This document shows, piece after piece, positions 56,178-64,000 of a stretch of DNA of 64,000 bases. The position numbers and the translations under genes were made by a program. The notes beneath the pieces are model-generated. The model did no database searches. It worked only from the letters and a program-made list of their open reading frames with translations, and was not told the origin of the DNA. This DNA is from Brachionus manjavacas (taxonomy: Eukaryota > Rotifera > Eurotatoria > Ploima > Brachionidae): NCBI GenBank assembly GCA_019054805.1, contig JAHQIY010000006.1, forward strand, positions 1,178,001 to 1,242,000. Direction: 5' to 3'. The stretch's first letter is position 1. The number at the start of each line of letters is the position of its first letter.

Positions 56178-58294
56178 ACATAAATTTTTAAAGAAGGTAC
56201 TGATAATAGAGTTATTTCAAGAACGGCAAAATGTAAACGATGTAAAATTTACATTACCGATTTAAAGTGCAATTCTTCTAACTTAATACGACATTTGAAA
56301 AAGTGCAACAAAGAATGCTGTGACAAAGACGGTTTAAAATGACAAAGACGACGAAAAATGAAATTTTTTACCAAGATAATAAAAAACCTTGTCGGCAGAG
56401 ATAATTAATGATTTTATTTTTCAAATATTTAATTATTGGATGTGGTGTCTTTTATCCCTTTGTGGAATAAGAAGCTTCCCGAAATTTCATGTCACTTATA
56501 TGCAAAAAATGGATGCCAACATCAAGGACAAATCTATTAAATTTTCAAAATAAAGCGATTTCTAAAATGTCTAACGATTTGAAGTTCATATTATCAAAAA
56601 TTCGATTTGTGTCACTGACCACAGATGTTTGGACTGATCGGCGGCTAAGGTCATTTCTCGGAATAACAATCCATTTTTTTAAACGAAAATTTCGAATTTA
56701 AAACGTACGTTCTTCAATGAAAATACATTTATCACACTACTGGAATAAATATCAAAAGAGAACTTGATAAAATTATTGATGAATTCGCTATTCGTGAAAA
56801 ATTAGTACGAATAGTAACTGATAATGGTTCAAATATTGTGAAAATGGGCATAATGTGAAAATAATCTTGTCGGTGAAGATGAGTTGGACTTAAATGAACC
56901 GATTTATGAGGAATGCCCAACTGACACTGAGGGCGAAATTACAAGCTCTGAAGACGAAGTTAATCTATCAGAGAATATTTTAGAGAGCGACATTTTCCAT
57001 AATTCGGGATTGATACATTACAGCTTGTTGTTTAAAAAAGCCTTGTAAAAATTAACAACGTTAGGCGTATTATCACAAAATGTACAACAATATCAGCAAA
57101 ATATAGACAAAAAAAAAGTGTTTGCCACTTATTATACCGAAAAAAATTACAATTCTATTCCAAAGCCTATCAAAGTACGCTGGAATAGTGAGATTAATTG
57201 CTTGAGGGCTATTTGCAAGATCAAATTAACCGACTTAAATGATGGCCTTAAAAATATCGATAACCATGGATTAATTATAAGTCAAAATGAACATTCAAGA
57301 CTGGCAGACGTTATCAATATTTTAGAAGCATTTGAATATGTAAAAAATGAAATCCAAGGAGAACAGAATTCGACTTTAAGCTTAGTAGTGCCAAGCTTAT
57401 TCCAACTTATTCAACATCTAGATAATTTCATTCCGGTAAAAAACTGCTTGAAACAATTCATTAATGCATTAAGGAGTCATACCAATACGCGATTCGCTGG
57501 AATCAAATGAATATTCATGATATATCTTCTTTCTTGGATCCCTTATTTAAAAATGAATGGTTGGAAATTTCAGATATAAATTCGGATGAAAAGCTGTTGT
57601 TTTCAAAACGCTTCGAAGAATAATTATAGCATGAATGGCAAAATAAAGGCCTCTGGAGGAAGATGAAAATTCTATTAACAAGGAAAAAAACTCTTAAAAT
57701 CACCTACAAAACGCCGAAAATTTTTTAGCTTTTTAAATAAATCCAATGTAAGCAAAGAAGTAGATAATGATAAAGCAAAATTCAAAAATGAATTGGAACA
57801 ATACAAAAAAATCTATCATAACGAAGATGACAATTTATCGAATTTTTGGTTGATAAACAAGTCAAAGTTTCCAGCACAAGCAACGCTTGCAAAAAAATAC
57901 TTATCAATACCAGCTTCATCAGGACCAGCTGAAAGGCTTTTTTCTAAATCAGGTTATATCAACCGACCTCATAGATCGAGATTGACAGCTATAAACCTAG
58001 AAGCCACGACTTTATTGGTCAGTAACATGGATTTAATGAAAGATTGAATTGAAAAATACTTGAATGGTTTAAATTAATTAATTACTTTTTTAAATAAAGA
58101 TTTAAAGGAAAATATTTTAAATTTAAGTTAAAAATTTTTCTCACTATTTATAATATAAAAAATAATTTTGATTGAGTTTTTTTGAGATGATAAAAGTTTT
58201 AAAAAAAATAGTCTATGGTGGGACTTTTGAAAGTAAAAAAAAAAAAGTCTTGACTTGGACTTGACTTGAGACTTGTGACTTTTAAACAACTCTG
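56178..58294 (+). mobile_element. hAT DNA transposon, decayed, 5' end lost
   Basis: The plus strand carries hAT parts in order. BED finger AKCKRCKIYITDLKCNSSNL with IRHLKKC (about 56227-56310). VSLTTDVWTDRRLRSFLGIT (56609-56668). LVRIVTDNGSNIVKMG (56800-56847). A central frame at 57118-57510. The C-terminal dimerisation region (FPAQATLAKKYLSIPASSGP, AERLFSKSG, 57868-57954). The right end is ACTTGACTTGAGACTTGTGA ... AACAACTCTG at 58294, i.e. CAGAGTTGTT inverted, typical of hAT ends. The left end is not found: the Tigger element abuts the BED region at 56177. Frame breaks at several places. Confidence 0.85.
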
Positions 58295-60125
58295 GTTAAA
58301 GGCCCAATTTTTTATTCGATAGATATTTGATAATATTTAGTCTTGAGTTACAGCGCTCTTTTATCTCATCCACCATTAAACAAAATGTAAGTTTAGAGTC
58401 TAATGTAATTCCTAAGAACTTAACTTTTTCTTTTAGATTTAAACTGTTTTCATATAATTTTAGGTCAAGATTAGTTTATTTTCTAGAGTTTTTTTCAAAG
58501 ATCATGTAGCATGACTTTTCAACAGAAATTTTCATTTTCCATTTGAAAAGCCATTTTTCAATTTCCTTTAAGTACTTATTAATAAAACTCTCGAGATTTC
58601 CTTTCTTTTAAAAAAAAAAGGTAGCTAAGTCATCTGCAAAAAGAAGAGAGTATTGGCTATTGGTCTTATTTCTTTTAGGTATGTCATTAATGAAAATGCT
58701 GAAAAGAAGCGGACTAATTACTGATCCTTGTAGAACCCCTGCTTTAATTAAGTATTGGTCACTCAAATGTCCGTTTACTTTTACTTTTAAAGATCTATAA
58801 TCGAGAAATGATCTGATCCAGTAAATAAGATAAGGAGGAGGATTAGTTTTAATTAGCTTATAAATTAGTCCATCATACCAAACTCTATCAAAGGCTTTAG
58901 AAATGTCAAAATATAAACAGCAGACTTTTTTCTTTCTATTAAAAGATTCTAGTACTTTTTGTATAAGAAAATAAAGATTATCCGCTGTGCGCCTATGTTT
59001 TCTAAATCCTGATTGCTCATTTCTAATTAGGTTATTTCTTTCAAGAAAATGGTATATTCTTGTATAAATAAAACGTTCAAGTAACTTACCAAGGCAACTT
59101 GTCATACTAATAGGACGATAGTCAGAAAGGTCCTCAGTGGGAGGAGATTTCTTTTGGATCATAGTTATACAAGCTATTTTCCAGGTTTTAGGGACATTGG
59201 CTTGTTCCGAATTCATGTTAAAAAGATGACTTAATTCAACTAAAGACTCATAAGGGAGATTTTTTAACATTAAGTTGTGGATGCCATCTATACCTGATCC
59301 AGACACTTCTTTTAACTTTTTTAAAGAGGATGTAATTTCTGAAACAGTAATTGGTTCAATCAGATTATTTAGTACATTATTTTTTTTTATGGAAACCTGA
59401 GATTGTATCTGCTATTTCAGTATCACTCTCAGATATATCAAAATCTACATGAGGACTAAAATTTGTTTTTAAGATGTTTCCGAAGATTTCTCCTTTATCT
59501 TTATCTGTATTGAACCATTTTCCATCTTTAATTAACATGGGATTTTGCCTCGAACATTTCTTTGATCTAAATTTATTTATTTTTCTCCAAAATGGTTTGC
59601 TTGATAATGGGTTTTTTCCCATTTTATTAATAAACTCGTGCCAGTATTGGTTCCAAAAATCCTTTAAGTTTGAACGTAACTCAGATGTTAGCTTATTAAA
59701 TGTCATTTTTAGAGAAGGATATCTTGTTTTCTGAAAAAGTCTTCGAACTTTCCTACGTTCCTAAATTAGTAATACAATGTTCTTCGGTAGACTCGATTTA
59801 AAAAATTTCTGAGATTGAAAAGGAATACTTTTTTGGGCCGCATTCATGATTTTCAACGAAATTAGTTCATTTAGTTTGTCAATATTTGTAAGAGAATTAA
59901 TGTTTAGGCTTGAGGATCTAAGTAATTCCCAATTTGCTTTCTTGAAATCAAAATTAGAACTTGGTGACTTAACTGTTACATAATGCTCAATTGATATGTA
60001 TGCCTGGATTGGAAAATGGTCACTTAAAATATCATGATCCTGCAAGACTTTGAAGTCCAATATTTTATCTGTTAATGAGGATGGTATCAGAAAAAGATTA
60101 AGAATTTCAAAATGTTCAGATTTTA
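58295..60125 (-). mobile_element. LINE-A retrotransposon fragment (endonuclease and RT), interrupted at its 3' side
   Basis: Minus strand: endonuclease C-terminus (LQDHDILSDHFPIQAYISIE, 60060-59990), the linker (KPFWRKINKFRSKKC, 59620-59570), then a well-preserved RT frame 59306-58608 with SGIDGIHNLMLKNLP, YRPISMTSCLGKLLERF, SGFRKHRRTADNLYFLIQK, YFDISKAFDRVWYDGLIYKL, QGSVISPLLFSIFINDIPKR and catalytic FADDL. The thumb region continues to 58300, where it meets the hAT right end exactly. The rest of the 3' part is therefore missing. The longest intact LINE-A RT frame in the window (232 residues). Confidence 0.88.
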
Positions 60126-60590
60126 ATCTACTGAAAATACTGAAAATTTACATTTATTTACTGACCGTTTAATTAGTAGTCTTTAATTAATAAAATTTTG
60201 GAAATAAAAATGTTAATTGCATAATCAAATTAATTTTATTTATTCATTAAAAAGCTTTAGAACATTTATTAATCCTCATGAACACATTTCTTCGCAATAT
60301 TAATAGTTTAATTATTTAATAAAAAATGAATTAATTAAATTAGTCACAACTTTTAGTTTTTTTTGTCATCTTAAAAAAATTAAATTTGTCACCCCCAAAA
60401 AATTTAAGCCTTGAAAAATATGCAATAATTAATAACAATAAATGAATGATATCTGCTATCGGTGCATTATCGATAAGGCAAATCGGTAACTTATTGAAAA
60501 ATTCTTGCAAAAAAAGTTACTTGGGTGATAATCCCTCAAATATCGTGCTTTTAATAAACTTAAATTACTAACATTAAATATCTAGACTTA
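60126..60590. other. Non-coding interval
   Basis: AT-rich, no supported gene. It separates two LINE-A fragments on opposite strands. Confidence 0.4.
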
Positions 60591-60594
60591 TGAA

Positions 60595-60900
60595 GCAACT
60601 CTGTATATCAAAGTTCAGAGAAAACTTCTTCAAAAACAGAGTATGGAATAAGCTACTGAAAAGCATCATTTCTGCAACTTCAACAAGTGCATTCAAAGAC
60701 AAGTTTTATCGAATCGATTTTTTAAGTTGAGTGATAGATATGGTGGAATGAGACTGAGTAATTCTGTCCCACTATTTATCAGACTTTTGGAGGAAGCGTA
60801 TTTCCAATCAAGATACATCGAATCCATTGTGTAGTCGCTACCATATAATTTCTTCTTTTTACTTAAGTCTCAACTACGTGAACATGTGTGTGAACTCCAG
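60595..60900 (+). mobile_element. LINE-A 3' fragment (end of ORF2)
   Basis: Plus strand, with frame changes: KFRENFFKNRVWNKLLKSII, SAFKDKFYRIDF, then RLSNSVPLFIRLLEEAYFQSR and a short end. The latter part aligns with 11205-11370 of the LINE-A copy (LRHSVPLVVKLVDEYKAGFESR). No tail seen. Confidence 0.65.
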
Positions 60901-61133
60901 TTCTTTTTACCAAGTTTACAAAGGTGTAAAGGATCAGCCGGTACCTGTGGATGTATTTCTGTATTTCTTATAAAGTCATAATATAAATATAAAATTTGTA
61001 AAAGATTTTCAGTTTAAAAATTATTTCTATTTTTAGTTACTAAGCATACTGAGCAAAAATTCTGCAAAAGAAAATTTTATTCAAATAGAAGCCAACTTTA
61101 TTACTTAACAACTCAATTATTTATGTCAAATTG

Positions 61134-61540
61134 ATGAAGAATTTAAATTTTTTATCATTTTTGGCAATATTTTTTTGCTCTGCCATTTCATCTTATTCCC
61201 TAAGATGCTATAGTTGTACCGGATGCAAGACCGTGCAGCAAAATCAAATTGTTACATGCCAAGAATCAGATACATTTTGCTCTGTAATAAAATCTTAAAT
61301 TTTAAGATATAATGATCAAATTAATTTTTTTAAATGAAATAGAAAAGCGAGTCATTTGTGTTAGGCACCGAACTGGTAGAAAGGATGTGTTCAAATGGTT
61401 GCCTTGAGTATGCAAAAACTTTAACATCAAAAATATCTGTTCACTGTTGCGATTCAGATGAATGCAACTATTCATTCAAACTCGTTCCAAATATTTTTTG
61501 TTTCATTTTTCTTTTAATCTTTAATTTTGGTCTCAAATAA
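61134..61540 (+). CDS. Ly6/uPAR-like GPI-anchored protein, diverged third copy
   Basis: Exon 1 is 61134-61283 (50 codons: signal peptide MKNLNFLSFLAIFFCSAISS, then LRCYSCTGCKT...TFCS). The intron is 61284-61342 (59 nt, GTAATA...AATAG, phase 0). Exon 2 is 61343-61540 (65 codons plus TAA) with VHCCDSDECNY and a hydrophobic C-terminus. About 115 residues. The intron falls after TFC-x, exactly as in the two copies at the window start, so all three descend from one gene. An upstream ATG (61122) is followed directly by a stop, fixing this start. No clear TATA box. Confidence 0.82.
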
Positions 61541-63260
61541 AGAATCTTTTAAATTTTAAGACAATGAAACAAGTCTTAATTTTTTGGATTATTTTTTAAT
61601 TTAAAACTGAGTCTTTTTATCTTTTCGAATTTATCAAAATTTTGAAGTTTTTAAAGTGGATTGTAACTCACAGATGAGGGCCCTAGCGATGGATTAGCAA
61701 ATGGAGAGAGAACTGAAAAGGACAAGATAAGCCACCGAAGCCTTAGTGATTTTTACCATATGAGATTTTGTTATACAACACTAGGAAATCTATATAAATC
61801 TATAGCGGAACATTTTTTTCAAGTTTAAATTTAAAAAAGAGAATTTTCAATTTTTCAAATAAAAATTTAACTAAATATTGAGTCCTACTAAAACACTAAC
61901 CCAAAATTTTTTAAAATTTTCTGACCCCCACTTTTTTTACAAAACAAAAATATTTTTAAAAAGTTTTGTTAAATCATTTAGCTTGAAATTTTCTCTATTT
62001 TTTGAAAATTAAATTAGTTTTTCTCCAAAATTTTATTTTAAAAATAAATTGAATATTTAAAATTTATTAAAAACCTGATCCCCTACTGACCCCCATTTTT
62101 CTTGAAGAAAATTTAACCATTTTTTTTTAAATGTGGTTAGTTTTTGTCCAGGAAGTATTGTTTTTGTAATATTTAGCTTAAAATAAAAGATCTTAGTTAT
62201 TTTGAAAAATATTAAGATCTTAGAAAAATAAAACACTCTGTTTTAAGATTAAAAAGTAAAATAAAGAAAACAAGTGAAAGATTTTCAGTATTTTGAAGAG
62301 TTCCTTCGGCTGATAAATGTCATATAATTTTTTTTCAAGTTTTTAGTAATCTGTGAATCATTAAAACCATAATTTTAGTTTTCAAATTTCCTAAATTATA
62401 AAAAATAATCCCACCACCAAAAGAAAGATCAAACTAACATGCCTTTACTAAGATGAGAAAAAAGAGGCAAATGATTGCTTAAAAAAAAACAAAATTTCGC
62501 CTAATTTAAGTTTATCATATTTTTTTGTAATTAAAAATTTAAGACATGGATTCTGTTTTTTAATTAAATTTATAGAACAAAAAATATCAAATATTACAAT
62601 TATAAATTGAATTTTCTCAATTATTATGAATTAATTTAAAATTCTGGACAATCATACTTCCTTGACAAAAACTAAGCAGATTTTTAGAAAGATAGTTAGA
62701 TTCTCTTTAATACAAATGACGGCCAGGTTTTTAAAAATTTAAAAATATTCACTTTTGGTATTAAATAAAATTTTGAAGAAAAACTAATTTAATTTTCTTA
62801 TAATGGAGAAAATTTCAATCTATATTAAAATGATATATTAAAACTTTTAAATATATTTTTGCTTTGTAAAAATTGGGGGCCAGTGTTTTAGTGGCAACCG
62901 TTCTATTTCACCAAAAAGTTTAATTTCAAATATAAAAATGCTTGCAAATATTCACTTAAAATTAATTTTTTATTGAAACTTTTTATTTTTTTATTTTTTA
63001 TGGAAACTAAATAAATATTTGAAATGCTATTTCAATGTTATTTCAACGAAAGATACTTTTTGTAATGCTAACACATTACCATAAGACAAAAATTAAATCA
63101 ACTGGATTCGTGTTTTAAAAATAAAAAAAAAATTTAAATTCTGAAGAATTTATTAAGAAATTTTGTCAAGGCAAAAAAAATTTTTCATCTATTTGAATTC
63201 TCGGGTTTGCTCTAAAATTTCTCCACAATCCATTTGGTTGCAAAATAAATCAATTGATTA
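61541..63260. other. Non-coding interval with a small LINE-A scrap
   Basis: About 61755-61830 contains YTTLGNLYKSIAEHF-like sequence, a LINE-A RT C-terminal scrap on the plus strand. Near 61915-62105, CTGACCCCCACTTTTT-like words occur twice. A GGGGGCCAGTGTTTTAGTGG patch at 62875 resembles neither gene nor tRNA convincingly. Otherwise AT-rich. Confidence 0.4.
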
Positions 63261-63894
63261 TCAGACCTTGAAAAAATTTGCAAAACTCTTAAATAAATTT
63301 TTTGAATCGTTTGATTTTTTACAAAAAACAACAGGATTTTCGAAAGAGTTGTATTTTATTTCATTTAAACCTAAGTCTAATGACAACTCTTGACCATTTA
63401 GCCAACACGAGTCATTTTTCCGATTGCATTTTCTTAATTTGCAGCACAATTTTGATTTTAAATCTTCCAGTATTAGACAACCATGAGTACTTAGTTTAGT
63501 CGGAATAAAGCCATCTAGCGAACACCATAAATATTTTCTGTTCTTGGCGACCGAAAAATGTTCTTCATTTACTTGCAAAAAATCTCTATCTAAAAAAATA
63601 CTTAATTTTGACTAAAATTTTGTGTTTGAAATTACTTTTTGATATTCTGACAAATATTATCGGATTTTTTTGGCTATTATCCTTGAGTTTGTCACCCAAG
63701 GGATCATTTTCTCCAACCAAGTCACAGTTAATCAATATGCCATATTTATGAAGATCGTGGTTATGAAGTTTGTACATTAGCTGAGTTTTAAGATCATCAA
63801 AATCGTGGCATCTGTCTAAATTGAACTTAACTTTTAATCCATGGTTTGCACTTGAAATCCAGTCAAATGAAATCCAAATTTCGTTTCGACTCAT
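63261..63894 (-). CDS. Protein with two tandem Crinkler-N/ubiquitin-like domains (tentative)
   Basis: ATG at 63894-63892. Exon 1 is 63894-63636, the intron 63635-63590 (46 nt, GTAATT...TTTTAG, phase 1), and exon 2 is 63589-63261, giving about 195 residues. The two halves resemble each other: WISFDWIS...FDDLKTQLMYKL...NPIIFVRISK, and YLWCSLDG...LEDLKSKLCCKL...NPVVFCKKS. The layout (W/C-S-x-D-G start, a central D-D/E-L-K-x-x-L helix, final N-P-hydrophobic-V-F strand) resembles the ubiquitin-like N-terminal domain of Crinkler (CRN) family proteins. I see no effector domain downstream. Without the intron the frames are two separate ORFs; the duplication supports the splice. Function unknown. Confidence 0.55.
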
Positions 63895-63970
63895 TTTAAA
63901 TTTTTAAAGAAAAAAATTCAAATATCTTTGTTCTTAAATTTTTTAAAATAAAATAAATTTGAAATTCGCT

Positions 63971-63977
63971 TTATATA
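63971..63977 (-). promoter_or_regulatory. TATA box of the tandem-domain gene
   Basis: TATATAA on the minus strand, 77 nt upstream of the ATG at 63894, followed by AGCGAATTTCAAATTTA, a sequence shared with the Ly6-like promoters at 470-477 and 771-778. Confidence 0.5.
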
Positions 63978-64000
63978 AGAGCTAAAAACTTTTAAGTGCG

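Noticed and set aside
1-64000. CRISPR arrays, operons, bacterial ribosome binding sites, attachment sites
   Set aside because: No regularly spaced repeats or compact gene strings; introns, TATA boxes and transposon types are eukaryotic.

Overview
This is an AT-rich animal (metazoan) nuclear sequence. The evidence is an EMX/empty-spiracles homeobox gene, intron-containing genes for Ly6-type and LRR membrane proteins, introns of only about 46-59 nt, TATA-box promoters, and a very large load of eukaryotic transposons (non-LTR retrotransposons, Merlin, pogo/Tigger, hAT, a Mutator-like element, MITEs and SINE-like inserts). Very short introns plus extreme AT content would fit a monogonont rotifer such as Brachionus, but that is inference only. 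There is no sign of prokaryotic organisation.

Layout. 0-1.25 kb: two near-identical Ly6-like genes as arms of an inverted repeat. 1.8-11.6 kb: a pile of decayed fragments of one non-LTR family (called LINE-A here; zinc-knuckle ORF1, AP-type endonuclease, RT), on both strands, including one nearly full-length dead copy at 7.7-11.6 kb. 11.6-23.3 kb: gene-poor DNA with a MITE, a 756-bp Mutator-like element with remnant transposase, and SINE/LINE tails. 23.36-24.05 kb (-): an EMX homeobox gene in one open frame, flanked by more than 10 kb of non-coding DNA that contains two blocks of unusually complex sequence (19.5-20.2 and 28.4-29.2 kb), which are enhancer candidates. 31 kb (-): a clan CE (Ulp/SENP-like) cysteine peptidase with a SUMO-interaction motif. 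33.3-38 and 43.3-44.5 kb: fragments of a second non-LTR family (LINE-B) with (ACT)n tails. 39.9-41.5 kb (+): a single-pass LRR-type membrane protein. 45.6-46.3 kb (-) and 48.0-49.1 kb (+): two divergent genes whose proteins share an N-terminal TQTTPSL...PF motif resembling an LC8 dynein light chain site; one also has an AT-hook. 51.1-60.1 kb: a dense transposon block with a GC-richer DIRS/Ty3-like RT fragment, an almost intact Merlin element with perfect TSD, a pogo/Tigger element with about 200-bp TIRs, a hAT remnant and a LINE-A copy. 61.1-61.5 kb (+): a third Ly6-like gene with the same intron position and phase. 63.3-63.9 kb (-): a two-exon gene with two tandem similar domains resembling the ubiquitin-like N-terminal region of Crinkler proteins.

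The host genes do not form a pathway that can be read from the sequence. The clearest links are the Ly6 family at both ends, a promoter sequence shared between the inverted Ly6 genes and the Crinkler-like gene, and the TQT-motif pair. Intervals not listed as genes are AT-rich DNA in which I see no supportable coding signal.
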